A stretch of DNA of 64,000 bases from Schistosoma haematobium (Eukaryota > Platyhelminthes > Trematoda > Strigeidida > Schistosomatidae): positions 80,240,569 to 80,304,568 of the forward strand of contig NC_067195.1 of assembly GCF_000699445.3 (NCBI RefSeq). Reading direction: 5' to 3'. Both the position numbers and the translations under genes were made by a program. The notes beneath the pieces are model-generated. The model made no database searches and was not told the DNA's origin. It saw only the letters and a program-made list of their open reading frames with translations. Below are positions 1-11,609 of this stretch, piece by piece. How positions within the stretch are numbered: the first letter of the stretch is position 1; each line of letters opens with the position of its first letter.

Positions 1-1918
1 GACGGTTAATGGTCGATCTTCGAGGTCCACGTCATCTTCATCTTCCGCCTCGAGATCACATGTAGACATTTTCGCTTTAGATTGTAAATAATATTCCCCA
101 GTTAGAGATTCATTACCATCCCTACTAGCGTGGTGGTTAGAAGTAAGTGAGCTCGATTCTTTTCTAGTTGATATGTGAGTGTTTTCAAGATCAATTGACC
201 TAGGTAGATGATTTTCCGATGAAAGAGTATTTGATAAACTATCACTTTTGTCATCTGAAGATGTCACGGCCTAAAATATACGAATATTAAGTTTGTAAAA
301 CTAATAGTAAAAGAGTGAGCAAATAAAAAGTGAAATTCGAATGCATTTAAAATACCATACTTGGAGGAATAGGAAGTTTTGCTTATTTCACCAATTAAAT
401 TAACTCATTTACGAAACTGAACGGAAAGACGGATATATATATATGAAACAAGCATGTGGCTAGAAACTCTAGATAGGCTTCTGAAAAATGCGACTCCCTA
501 CAAACGAGTGATGAGAAACCATACATAAGTTTTGATATGAACATGCGTTTCTGAAAAGACTTAGATAATGTATTACGGATCTTAGGTTAATCACATAGCC
601 AAGCGCTCACACTATAACTTAGTTAACTTTACATTTACCAACTCATTGTATTATCGTCTAGAACGATTAGAAAAATAAGTGTCGAAACCAAACTGTGACT
701 AACTTTTATGACCATCACACTGTTTTCTGTATACGCAAAAATCAAGTGTCCTCATGTAGTTGTCATTAGGTTCATTTATTAGTCTGTTCACTCCCATGAA
801 GCAAAGTTCATTGGCTATGACCAAAACTCACTGACATTTAAAAAGAAACACACTTAAAGGTTTTACGGGAATGAAATGAACACAGTTACAAATATTAACT
901 TGAGATAACTGATAAATGTTGACTAATCAACTAATCTGTTTACTTAATTCAGAGTTGTTTGCAGGATTAACTCATACTTTGAAAACTATTTGTCGTCAAC
1001 TCCATATGAACAGAAAACGACTATCAAAGTAGCATTAGAACCAGAGACAGTAAAAAGACAAGACGTTAACAGTACGATTCGAAAGGAGAGAATTCGCACA
1101 ATCAGTGGCACGATTGGGTGTCATACACATCCCAAACACTTCGCTTGATAAAGGTTCAGTCTCATCGGCCGATTCCGGACCCTCAACAGGTACTCGACCC
1201 TGCTCCAATATAAATGAATAACACTTTAAAAGCACCCATGAACAGCCACTATTATCCTACAAATATACTTTCGTTTCAAAGGCCACTGCACTAAGAGGTA
1301 TTATCTCAGATAAAAGACAAAGTAGAAAATTCATAGAATCTATACCGGTCGTCTATCCTTCAAGTACAACTATGGAGGCAATAAGGTTATGCACCTGCGA
1401 CAACGAAAGTGGAAGGCTCGTCGATTTTAAGGGGCGAAATATTAGGACCAATGTGCTAGAATGTTTTATCATATGGAGGGACTTGGGGAAAGGAAAGATG
1501 GAATTAATAACGCCGGTGTATAATGTACTTGTCCACATATATAGTACAATATGAAAACTCAATGTTCAGGAATTCACTACTCGTTTGTATTTTTATTTTA
1601 TTTTAATAGACACAAAAACGTACTGGTAAAGGAGATTCAGACTTTAAGTCGTGAAACGAAATTGATGAGGAGCCAGATTTAATTGGGCAAATTTCCTCGA
1701 CTTTACAGCTACTACCCGAGTTTTCTTGCAAGGTTATATTTGATTTACCACTAGAGAGTTCGGTAGATTCATGAGTTTCAGTAACCTTTATTGTCAGAAA
1801 GGAAGTATCGATTGCTTACTTTGGTTTTGGAATTTATAAGTTCTACCAAACACACAGGGGGTGAGTCGTCTTCGCTGCGATCCACTGATCTTGTGAATAC
1901 ACAACTGTTCATCTCATC
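1..1918 (-). CDS. Unrecognised acidic Ser-rich protein, three internal exons (1-270, 1624-1785, 1820-1918), gene runs off the left edge
   Basis: Read on the minus strand, three open blocks are bounded by splice signals. Exon 1820-1918 (99 nt) follows a 3' site ending AAATGCAG and ends AAA/GTAAGC. Exon 1624-1785 (162 nt) follows AATAAAG and ends CCA/GTACGT. Exon 1-270 (90 codons, still open at the window edge) follows a site ending TATTTTAG. All three lengths are multiples of three and stay open in one frame, so they can be joined in phase 0. The intron between the first two is only 34 nt, and such micro-introns are typical near the 5' ends of schistosome genes. The encoded stretch is rich in Ser, Thr, Glu and Asp, ends with an acidic run near the edge (EAEDEDDVDLED) and shows no domain, signal peptide or membrane span I recognise. 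The start codon and upstream exons were not found. Function unknown. Confidence 0.6.
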
Positions 1919-2239
1919 CTGCATTTAAAAGTTAATAAAATAATAAGACAAGATTACCATAATCTAGAATGCAGGATATTCGACACCATATGAAGGGCCC
2001 AAGGTCACTTATACAACCACTAGGTCAAAAGAAAACAATTAAGGAATCCAAACAAAAGCAATGCTCAAATTCTATTGGACAGAAAGGTCAGTGGACTCAG
2101 ATCTGCATTTGAGTTATAAGAGACAGTTAACAATGTATAAAGAAATTTGATGCCAAGTGTATTAGATAGTTTTTGTAACTGCAATAAAATACAATTTCTT
2201 TCCATTTTGTGTGACTTTACATAAGTAATCAAATTCATA

Positions 2240-2880
2240 CTGAATATTTGTTGTTTGTTTGTACCGCGGGTGGATATGCTTCACTCGCCAAACATTTATT
2301 ACTTCTACTATCTTTCTTGTGACAATTAATGCATAAATCTAGTGTTGATGTAGGCAGTAATTATTTGAACGCCTATAAGGCTTCTCGTTCGGAATACGTC
2401 AGGCTCACCAGATTTGTAGTGACCTGAATAAGAGCTTAGTTGGAATAAGAAAACATTTTGCAGATCAATAAAGTAGATGATCTATGTCGAGTGACTGGGA
2501 CATACCCGAGTTAGACATAAATGGTGTGACCAACAACAAACTCCAAAGCCACACCACGCGGTCAGCACCTAACGTGGATTACCCCTTCGTCGTATCAAGA
2601 TACTATGTCTGCCTTGAAGATCATACAACACAAAGGACAATATTATAGAAATGTATTTGTAAAAGCGGGCACAAGAGGGATATTGCGACTACCACCACAT
2701 GGGCCAGTACATGACATGTGATGGATTGATGCTCATTGGTTGTCCTTGAACTTGACAAGGAACGTTGAACTATTCGACATCCAGTGGCCCGAATGCAAAA
2801 TGATTTAACTGGGACCCATTGACCCTAAAGTGTAAAACGAATAGAAGTAAGCAAACACTGAATGGCAATATGAAATAAGT
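2240..2880. other. No recognisable gene
   Basis: Mixed-composition sequence with some GC-richer patches (for example near 2540-2600 and 2700-2760). I see no long open frame, splice-bounded exon or match to the repeat families elsewhere in the window. It may be part of the RTE-A insertion to its right or an older unknown repeat. Confidence 0.3.
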
Positions 2881-2884
2881 TTTC

Positions 2885-3880
2885 TTGAATGGAAAATGGA
2901 GCATCTTTGAAGTTACTTCCGAGTCTGACTTTAGTGTTTCAGCTGGTATATTGTCAGATTCCTCTGCTTTACCTGCTCTTGGTTTGTCTGATGACCATCC
3001 TGATATCTTCAATCGTTGGTGGAGTAACATCCATAGGAAGATCTATAGGTGCTGCCTCGATGTCTGGTGGATTTAATGGAGTCGGTCTATTCAAAGATTT
3101 CTTAAAGTATTCTACCCACCCGTTTCTCTGTTTCCCTATCTCAGTCATTGGCTTGCCTTCCTTGTTTTTGACCAGTCTCTGATTTACTCCGTTTCTTTGA
3201 CAGCTTCTTTGTTATGTCATATCGTTGTCTCATATTTTGTCTTGAAGCTTCCTCCGCTGTCATTGCTAGTCCTTCCACGTAATTCTGCTTGTTGGTCCTA
3301 ATACTCCTTTTCACTTGCCTGTTTGCTTCTGTGTATTCAGCTTGTTTCTTTACTTTCTCTTCTCTTGTTCGCCTGTTGTTAGTTGCTCTTTTCTTGTTCT
3401 TCCTTTCTTGATTCTTTGTCCGGGGTTTTGATAGTGATCCGTACCTTATGATGATGGTTGTTGCGGCCCAGAACCTCCTGACATGTTAAGGCTAGTGGTT
3501 TTTCGGTCCTTTTTAAGTTCTCCTCCATAGTAGTTTCTTCTTTTTTGATTAGATTTTGTAGGGCTTGAAACCTGTTGTTGAGAGTTATCTTGGATTGATT
3601 GAGTTTTTCAGTATGTTGAAGGAAGGATATACCGAACCTTGGTAATGCTGTCTCCTCAGCTGTCCAGTGTTTCTTCAGTTTCAGCTTCATCTTGGCAACC
3701 ACCAGTTGGTAGTGATTTGAAGCTACATCAGCTTTTCTCCCCATTCTCACGTCTGCCATGATCTTTCTGAGTTTTTTTGGTGCGACCATGATCGGTTTGA
3801 TTCTATGTAGTGTGATCCGGTGAGACCCGTGTAGCTTTATGTATGCGTTCGTGGAAGAATATAATGCCACCTATTACCAT
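2885..3880 (-). pseudogene. RTE-A retrotransposon fragment: linker between endonuclease and RT domains
   Basis: The minus strand encodes the segment between the endonuclease and reverse transcriptase of an RTE element. An open stretch at 3870-3379 carries KLKLKKHW, KITLNNRFQALQNL and a CQEVLGRNNHHHK motif. After frame breaks, another stretch near 3030-2890 carries a decayed form of the AGxDNIPAE motif just before the RT. The copy stops around 2885, inside the RT N-terminus, and lacks the catalytic motifs. The same region occurs, also decayed, on the plus strand at 12495-13133. A dead non-LTR element remnant; the family call rests on shared motifs with the other RTE-A copies here. Confidence 0.7.
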
Positions 3881-3924
3881 TTCGATCAAGGCATACAGAT
3901 GTGAAAATAGATATTTCCAAACTG

Positions 3925-4116
3925 TTAAATAGTTTTGATTTGAAATTTTGGTAGTCGCTGATCCAATGTTTTCAACCTAATAACCGACGAACTAGCATAC
4001 AGACTGGAAAATACACTCGCCATGCGATGACGTCGTATCCTCTGAGTTTGTCGGATCACATTATTTATTCGTATCACATCTTTTCTGTCTTTTTCTAGAG
4101 CCAGTTTAACAGTCAC
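3925..4116 (-). other. Open stretch of unknown origin (63 codons)
   Basis: A minus-strand open frame beginning with a basic, Arg-rich segment (KLALEKDRKDV...RIRRHRM). A loosely similar conceptual peptide (KVALEPETVKRQDV) can be read on the plus strand at about 1024-1110. The weak match suggests a shared old repeat rather than a host exon. No splice sites were identified and no function is assigned. Confidence 0.2.
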
Positions 4117-4605
4117 TGAAATTCTTCCTTATGGTTATATTTAACAGAAAACTGTAATCCGATATCGAGGACTTTGTAGAAAGCCTTGCTGAGAATAAAG
4201 TTCAGTCCGTAGTCAGCTCATAGTCTACCAATGATAAACCAACGATCTCGTTCTGTCAAAGCATTGTCATGTTAAGGGACCACACCTTCCTTAACCTGCG
4301 GAGGATTAGTTCAGAAGCCCACTTACTACCTTTGCAGAGTCTTGACGACTACGACATTTATCATGGATACCGGTCTTGAGGGCGAGGCGTACTACATCAA
4401 GATTGCCATTGAATGGTAGCTTCACCAATGCTTAGATAGGTTGAGAGATACTATTACTTATTTCTACAACCAAAGAACTTTCAAAATATGAATCTTTCTC
4501 CCTAAACCTCACGTAGCTTGTAGATCATATTGAACACCCACCCAAATACGTATTTTATTATTTACAAACAATTTTTAAACCTCAGCAATCGAGACAATTT
4601 AATAT

Positions 4606-4924
4606 TGTAGTGTCGGTTGCCATGTCAAACACACAATTTATTCTAACATTCAAACGGGCCAATTTATTCATTCTTCTCAAGCCACATTTTTACACTGTCA
4701 CTTACTCGCTTATCAACCTTGGCTTTTTGTGTAAGCGTATGTGTGCTCATTTCTTATTTTAGTCATCTCATGTTTGTGACTTATTTTTTCTGACTATAAA
4801 TATCGATCGACGCTTGGTTAAATCAAGTTGAATAACATGTCTTCTTCATTGTGCTTCATTCTGTTTTGTTTCTCTTTCCGATCAATGTTTGTACAAAATA
4901 TACTTATTCAAAAATCATTCTGCC
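4606..4924 (+). mobile_element. LTR1 family long terminal repeat, 3'-truncated
   Basis: Begins TGTAGTGTCGGTTG, the same terminus as the LTR at 14677-15203 (minus) and close to that at 55783-56337 (plus). It shares the internal TATA-like CTATAAATATCGA block near 4795. The homology stops near 4924, where gag coding sequence starts directly. The LTR 3' end, primer site and leader are therefore missing. Confidence 0.75.
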
Positions 4925-5400
4925 GAAGAATCCACGAGATTTTAGTCTTGATGAAACAGTCAAAATCCTGTCCCAAATCTTCGGAGAACAATCATCTCTA
5001 TTTAATATCCGTTATCAATGCTTGAAAATAACGAAAGAACCAGGTGATGACTGGGTGAAGCATGCAGGAATTGTGAATAGAGAATGTGAGGGGTTCAAAT
5101 TGTCTTCCATGACTGAAGACCAATTCAAATGCCTAGTATTTATCTGTAGCCTGCGCTCACCCGAGGATGCTGATATCCGAACGAGAATCCTAAGCAAACT
5201 AGAACACTGCCCCAACATGACACTGCAGGAAGTAGCTACCGAATGCCAAAGGTTAGTGAATCTGAAGCATGATGCCTCGATGGTAGAGAACGGCAACCGG
5301 TTCCTTCATGTCAATGCAGTCGAGAAAAAAGTCCCACAAGGTTCCAGAACCCAGAATTATCATAATGAAAGCAACAAACCATCGTCCCCATGCTGGTTAT
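4920..5400 (+). pseudogene. Ty3/gypsy-type Gag remnant
   Basis: One open frame encodes about 160 residues of a capsid-like Gag, ending in the first cysteines of a CCHC zinc knuckle (CWLCGD). At that point it joins reverse transcriptase sequence, so protease and the first part of RT are deleted. It starts straight out of a truncated LTR1. It belongs to the LTR1 element and cannot make a working polyprotein. The Gag call rests on position after the LTR, the zinc knuckle and the RT that follows. Confidence 0.7.
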
Positions 5401-5401
5401 G

Positions 5402-6176
5402 TGGCGACGTCATAAACTGGGTGTCATTGAACCGGTGAATTTCTCAGAGTGGGCCGCACCGATAGTAGTAGTAAAGAAGACTAGTGGTAGCGTCCGTTTA
5501 TGTGCCGACTACTCAACCGGGTTGAATGAAGCCTTAGAAACTCATCAGTATCCATTACCCTTACCTGAAGATCTTTTTGTTAAATTGAATGGAGGTAAGC
5601 TTTTCGCAAAGTTGGATTTATCAGAAGCTTATTTACAAATCCCTGTTGCTGACGAGTCTAAAAACCTGCTAACCATAAACACACACAAGGGCCTATTCCG
5701 GTATAATCGACTGCCCTTCGGAGTCAAGACGGCCCCATCCATATTTCAGCAAATAATGGATACTATGCTACAGGATGTCCCAGGTGCTGCAGCTTACCTA
5801 GACGATATAATAATTATGGGAGTAGACAGAATAGACTTGGAAAAGAAGCTCGACCAGGTGCTGTCACGAATAGCCAAATATGGACTCCGGCTTTGTCCAG
5901 AGAAATGTAACTTCTGTATGTAAAAAGTACGCTACCTTGGGTTTATAATCGACAAAGATGGAAGAAGACCAGATCCGGAGAATACCCTGGCAGTGAAAAC
6001 TATGCCCAGACCGACGGATGACCCCACACTACGATCCTTCTTGGGACTAGTTAGCCATTATGTAGCTTTTATTCTGAACCTTCATCAATTACGTGCCCCC
6101 TTGAATAACCTTCTGGCGAAGAATGTAAAATGGAATTGGTCTGCAACTTGCCAAGACGCTTTCGATGAAACCAAGA
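5402..6176 (+). pseudogene. Ty3/gypsy reverse transcriptase fragment, with start of RNase H linker
   Basis: The open frame carries RT motifs in order: APIVVVKK and RLCADY, then KLFAKLDLSEAYLQIPV (motif A with catalytic Asp), RLPFGVKTAPSIFQQIM (motif B) and AAYLDDIIIMG (motif C, YLDD form). An in-frame TAA at 5921-5923 interrupts it. The same frame then continues with the thumb/connection region (YLGFIIDKDG, LRSFLGLVSHY) until about 6175, where it is cut by RTE-A sequence. This RT belongs with the Gag and LTR1 to its left. The element is dead: internal deletion, nonsense codon and truncation. Confidence 0.85.
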
Positions 6177-6785
6177 AAGTACCCGGAGAGCATAATCGAT
6201 GAACAAGCAGGATCAGATGCAGACGTAAAGGCGAGGATCGGCAAAGCAAGGGTCGCATTCCTACAATTGAAGAACATATGGAACTCAAAACAACTTTCAA
6301 CTAATATCAAAGTGAGAATCTTCAGTACCAACGTCAAGGCAGTCAGTTCTACTGTACGGAACTGAAACTTGGAGAACTACAACAACCATCATCAAGAAGG
6401 TGCAAGTATTTATAAATAGCTGTCTAGGCAGGATACTCAACATCCATTGGCCGGATACCATCAGCAATAGCCTTCTGTGGGAGAGAACAATCCAACTTCC
6501 AGCTGAAGAAGAAATTAGGAAAAGACGATGGAAATGGATAGGACATACATTACGAAAATCGTCGAACTGCATCACGAGGCAAGCCCTAACTTGGAATCCT
6601 GAAGGAAGGCGGAAAAGAGGAAGGCCAAAGAACACATTGCATCGGATAATAGACCCAGATATGGAAAGTATGAATAACAACTGGAAGGAGCTGGAAAGGA
6701 TTGCCCAGGACAGGGTTGGATGGAGAATGCTGGTGAGCGGCCTATGTTCCTTCACGAGGAGTAACAGGCGTAATCAGATCAGAAT
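6177..6785 (+). pseudogene. RTE-A 3' end inserted into the LTR1 element
   Basis: From about 6177 the sequence becomes the C-terminal part of [71 protein letters not shown] and [16 protein letters not shown], ending SNRR near 6780. A frameshift near 6350 splits the frame, and the usual final Lys-stop with its GTAA-repeat tail is altered. It is a 5'-truncated LINE copy sitting directly against gypsy RT sequence. The closest relative in the window is the copy at 62688-64000. Confidence 0.85.
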
Positions 6786-6970
6786 ATATCGGAGTTGTCT
6801 GATCTAATCTGGCTAGCGATTGCTGGGGTTGTTGAGCACGGCGTTCCCACACGTGATCTGGTGCGGATGCATGACCGAGCGCCTTCAGCTAGGTGAGTCC
6901 ATTAAAACACGTGGTCAGCATCCAATGTCGAAAACTTACAGAAATATTTATTTTGGGGATTTATTTACCG

Positions 6971-7276
6971 CTACAAGCTGTATACTCCTTTTCCGATGAG
7001 TGTAAGGAGATGAGCCACAATATTAACATCCTCAACATCTTCCTTGGTCATAGCCCAAATTTCGAACCTTTCCATGCAATCCTCAAAACTATCAAAATCT
7101 GAATGTATGTCCATCCATTCCAACACAGGCTCCATCGCGACACCAATGTGATAATTAGGAGTATTTGAATTACGGTACAAACTAGGAGTCTCAGAACTAA
7201 CGCAATTTAACCAAGAAGAACTATATGAAAATGAACGAACGTATTGTATTTGTTGTGAAGTCCGGTTAGCTATCAT
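6971..7276 (-). pseudogene. Gag-like N-terminal fragment of the LTR2 element
   Basis: An open frame of about 100 codons runs directly out of the LTR2 repeat at 7275-7753 (minus). It contains a stretch (FDSFEDCMERFEIWAM ... VAHLLTLIGKGVYSL) that resembles the start of the capsid region of LTR-retrotransposon Gag. The frame ends near 6971 and no protease or RT follows. Position after the LTR supports the call. What lies at 6786-6960 is not recognised. Confidence 0.6.
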
Positions 7277-7560
7277 GTAATTTATTCGCCAATAGAAATA
7301 CGACTTATTTACTCTTGTACTGTACTAAACCAATGACGTTCAACTGGTATGAGCAACTTCTCGTCCTCAATGTTCCTTTGTTCTCTTAGCCCATCCAATC
7401 GTTTATTTCAAACACACTTGGTTCATATACCAGCCAAACAACCAGCATCAAACCATAAAATAGGAAATAACATTCATACAAAATCAAGCCAAAAAGTGGC
7501 TGTGAACATGGGAGACGGAATTTAGTAAACTGAACACAATTTAGGAACAGTCAATTGTAC

Positions 7561-7602
<42 letters not shown>

Positions 7603-7753
7603 CTAAAGGTCGAAATGAAGCTTATCATAAGATGAATATAAATATACACAATCTAGTTACTGAATAGTTGTATCATAAGAATATATAGATAATATTAGTC
7701 AGTTAATATGTCTCAGAAGTTACTCGTGATTTAATCTTCACTAGGATATAACA
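7275..7753 (-). mobile_element. LTR2 family long terminal repeat, 479 bases
   Basis: On the minus strand it starts TGTTATATCCTAGTGAAG and ends AATAAATTACA, giving TG...CA ends. It is followed at once by a Gag-like frame. A diverged copy lies in the opposite orientation at 11123-11592. The two share blocks such as CAGCCACTTTTTGG and CGTCATTGGTTTAGTACAGT. It contains an (AAT)n run at 7560-7604. Confidence 0.75.
7560..7604 (+). repeat. (AAT)n microsatellite
   Basis: About 15 uninterrupted AAT units, inside LTR2; the other LTR2 copy lacks the expansion. Confidence 0.95.
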
Positions 7754-7764
7754 GTATTTGTAAC

Positions 7765-9335
7765 TCGAAATCAGGCAGTCATCAAGTACAAAGGAATCAT
7801 TAGTTTATACAAACATCACAAATACATAGAGTCTTTAAATATGTTCATATAACGCATTAATGACACCATTTTTTGTTGGGGGAAATGATGCTTGTGCTAA
7901 AGTAAAATCTAGTTATTCAATAAGTGACTCAATAAACATATGAAATAACTTTATTAATATACTATAAGACATAATGAACTGACAGAGAAATTATTTGTTT
8001 AAAAGGAAACAATCTGTTATATCATTAAATTTTACAAGACGTCAGTAGATTTTCTATTTTGTCGAGATCATACATTCATCAATTCATTCTTGAGGATACA
8101 ATAAGGAAATATCCATATTAGTATGATACTTATCAGTACAGTCTCTATGATGCATAAAAGTAATATCAGCAAAATTTAAAATGAATTCAAATAGATCTAA
8201 CCCATCTATAGCATCAAGTTTAACTAAACTCAGAGTTTATAACTTTATAGTTAACTTCATCAAGAGAGAATCAATTCACTTGTGGTGTGTGCTACTTACA
8301 TCGACATAAGTAGTATATGATGTTAGTCAGGAACAGAATGTCTGGCAGCAGAGAGACAAGAGGATCTAACAGTAAAGAATGGAAACAGAATGCAATTTGT
8401 ATGAAAATGCAAGAAAAATGAAGTCCGAGTCATTTTGAGACAACTGATGGACATTTTGCAAATTAAGCATTTACTTTATGATTGTTAGATTTTATTAACA
8501 TGTCCTGTAATTTGTGTTATGTACATTTGATAGTTCCCATCTGTATTCTGTTCACTACACATTTAGCTATGACGTTGTTTGTGTTAAATATCAGGTAGAA
8601 AAATATAGCTGGTATTTAATATTCAATCATATATGACTTACTGGTGGATAGAATCAAACTTCAGCCATAGGTACAAGTTATTTTCATTTCCCGTGGACCT
8701 CAATAAATGATTACAAGGAACTTATTTTAAAGTGACATCATCTCGTAAAAGAACTGTTAGTTAGGCAACATTTATCTATGACTTATTTCTTATAAATCGA
8801 CGAAACAGTTGCTCAGTTTTTATTTAAAATATCATAAATATAACTGAGCAAGGCTCTTTATCAGACTATAATTTTTGGACGGTCTTCCAGAGATTCCGAA
8901 GTGACCTTAAGAAAATTTGCTTACTTACTAGAATCAAAAGCGGATTATAAATCAGTGTAAGCAATTAGGATTAATATTTAGAGTTAGAAGTTAGTATCAG
9001 GAGTTACAGTTAGGGTTTCCACCGTAAATAGTCACCAACTATAAAACAAAAAGTGTTATTTTGCTATACGGATGAATGAGTTCCTTGCAAAAATGCAAAA
9101 CTAACAATGTGAATTCTTGAATAAGAAAAAGAGAATTCAGAGAAGATAATATTCTTTTCGACGAAATCATTTACTTAAGCTGTACATTCCTATATATAAG
9201 TATATGGGAAATGTATGTCTATAGGAGGATAGAAAAAATTGCATCACCAAAATGGATTTGAGGATAAATAACAAATGAGGTTAAGTACTAACCAAGGGGT
9301 AAGGAAGAAAATCGTTTATGGGTTAGATAATAATA
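7765..9335. other. A+T-rich stretch without recognised genes; one dispersed repeat near 8275-8510
   Basis: No exon or transposon frame is visible. The block at about 8275-8510 (TGTGCTACTTACATCGACATA and onward) is related in inverted orientation to about 49850-50040, so it is an old dispersed repeat of unknown class. Confidence 0.4.
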
Positions 9336-9337
9336 GT

Positions 9338-9440
9338 CGTGGATGCGCACTGCTGAGGAGTCCCATACGAGGACGAAGCGGCCGTCCAGTGTTTCAAGGT
9401 TTTCCATGGTAGTCTAGCTTCCATTGATTCATGATTTGAA
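9338..9440 (+). repeat. SINE-A 3' part with hammerhead
   Basis: 5'-truncated copy of the tRNA-derived SINE-A. It starts just before GGATGCGCACTG, spans the ribozyme and ends in the body motif AGTCTAGCTTCCATTGATTC. The tRNA-like head is missing. Confidence 0.8.
9347..9392 (+). ncRNA. Hammerhead ribozyme, SINE-A type
   Basis: Stem I GCACTG/CAGTGT flanks core CTGAGGA. Stem II is GTCC-CATACGA-GGAC, followed by GAAG and the stem III palindrome region CGGCCG, with cleavage expected after the C of GTC (9386). The conserved core is complete except for a G in place of the A after GAA, which still allows a G-U pair. Confidence 0.7.
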
Positions 9441-9449
9441 CCTGTGAAA

Positions 9450-11120
9450 TAATAGTCCGATTGACAAATATGATGAAAAGCGACAAACACCAAGGTCATA
9501 ATAATCGACTGAATAATACTCAAGAAAACGTGTCTAAGGTAATAATTAATAATAGCTGATTAGAGTTTAAAATGCAAAATAGTAATTTAAAAATAAATAG
9601 ATAATAATCAAGTAAAGGTGCAGAAACACAAAAAAACATGCCCATTGAGGGAATTAGGACCAAGAAAGGACGAAAGGTTGGACAAATCGTTTCCGCACTC
9701 AAAGTTCGGGCTTGAGTTCGTGAATTGCCAATGCCTCAGCAGTGCATAGAATATTGATTCGACACCCCTTCGATTCAATTCCTTTGACTGTGTAAATCAA
9801 TTTAAAAGAAGAATACTTGGGATCAGTGTGTCGAAAATCTGAATTCTAATTGATTCATCCAGAAATCATAGTTCAGTTGAAATCTTTTCATTTCTTACCT
9901 AATCATATTAATGTTTTATGTCTAACTCCGTAAAAAGGTAAAGTTTCTTAGTTTTGTAATTGTATATGATCAATAAAAAGAATACACTTTTTTTAATTAA
10001 GCAATTTATGACTGTATTAGTTATTTCATGCAACAGATGAACTTTCAAACAACTGTTTTATTTCGTCGGAAATCATCTAATGTCAGTATTAGTTAGAGAG
10101 ACTTTTTTTAGAATTATTCAAAAGTTGAAATCCGAATAACCGGGAACGTTTTCATGTTTAAATGATTGTTGTAGAAAGTGAAAGGATGAAAGACCTGCAC
10201 ATGCATACACATAAGATGTGTGTGTGTGTTTGTGTGTAAAAATAGTTCATGAAGGAGAAATACATTATAAGTAAACAGTTGTCATGGGTTAATTATGTGA
10301 CCTAACTTTCGATATTCATCCAAATATCAAAATGAATCAAGGTTTTGTTAGTTTGACGAATAGGAACAGAAAATATGTTGAGCGATTTGAAATATATTAA
10401 AAATTATTCGAATTGATTAATACTACTAATTATTGTAAGTTATAAATCTTAAATGCTTTTACTTGCTGGTGTAAACATGTTGAATTGTGGGATCGTCAAA
10501 ATGTTGAAAATGATCCTTAGCTATTGTATATATAATAGATTTCGTAATAGCAAGACACTGGGCGCTTACTAAGTAACTGAACAGAAGAGTAAACAAATCT
10601 TGCTTTATATATGTGTGGATTAAAACATTGTAATAAGCTTTGAACATCTTACAAAGCACTTTTATTAAGTTTTGTCCTACTTGATATCTAAAAGTTCAGC
10701 ATAATAGCTCGGTAGAGTTGGGATATTTTCTAATTTCTAAAAATGGATCAATCCTGAGATTCCTTACTTTTTCAAGTGCTTAAAATTGCTTCTCCAGTCT
10801 CCTTAAAGAGAGAAAATTTGATATCTATTAAATAAATTAATACAGTATCGAATATTTATTGATTGAAACTTCTTTTATTTCTCTCACTACTTGAAACTGA
10901 ACGTGATTCACATTGGTCTTAGAAACAAAAGTACATCAAACAAAAGTTTCCTTTATATTTTTCACAGCCATTTGTAATCTGCTTCTTAATATCTATTCAT
11001 TTAGAAATTCAGATAAAAATATCACAACCAATCTACTAATGGGTTTTTGTCTCCCGGGCATAGTTATTTTATGCGCATAATTCTAAAGCAAATGTCCCTC
11101 AAATTTTATCAATGAGTCTC
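9450..11120. other. A+T-rich stretch without recognised genes
   Basis: No convincing coding exon or transposon frame. A short (TG)n run lies at about 10217-10238. The open frames present are unsupported by splice signals or motifs. Confidence 0.4.
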
Positions 11121-11122
11121 AG

Positions 11123-11592
11123 TGTTATATCCTAGTGAAGATTAAATTACGGATATCTTTGGAGACCTATTAATGGACTAATATTATCTATATATTCTTG
11201 TGGTATAACAATTCAGTAATTAGATTATATATGTCTATATTCCCCTTATTATAAGCTTCGTTTTGATCTATAGACTTACTGTTCGTAAGTTATACTCAGT
11301 TTATTGATTACAGTCTCCCGTATTCACAGCCACTTTTTGGCTTATTTGTGTATGAATGTTATTTCTTATTTTATGGTGCATTGCGGTCTTTTTAGTTGGT
11401 ATACACATCCAGTATGTCTGAAATAAATGATTCGTATAGTGGAGGCTGTAATTGGCATTCTGGACTCAACTGGACGGGCTAGGCGAGCAACGGACCAACA
11501 GGATACTAGGCTGATCAGACCGTTTGGACGTCATTGGTTTAGTACAGTATAAGAGCGAATAAGTCGTATTCTCATTGACGAATAGATTAGGT
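11123..11592 (+). mobile_element. LTR2 family long terminal repeat, plus orientation
   Basis: Starts TGTTATATCCTAGTGAAG and aligns block by block with the reverse complement of 7275-7753. It ends near AATAGATTAGG, followed by a few bases like the leader of the other copy (TGATAACTAGC). No gag follows. It lies 3.4 kb from the first copy in opposite orientation, so the two are not the paired LTRs of one element. Confidence 0.7.
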
Positions 11593-11609
11593 GATAACTA
11601 GCGAGCCAT

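Noticed and set aside
11123..11592. Left and right LTRs of one element with 7275-7753
   Set aside because: The two LTR2 copies are in opposite orientation and diverged, so they are separate insertions.
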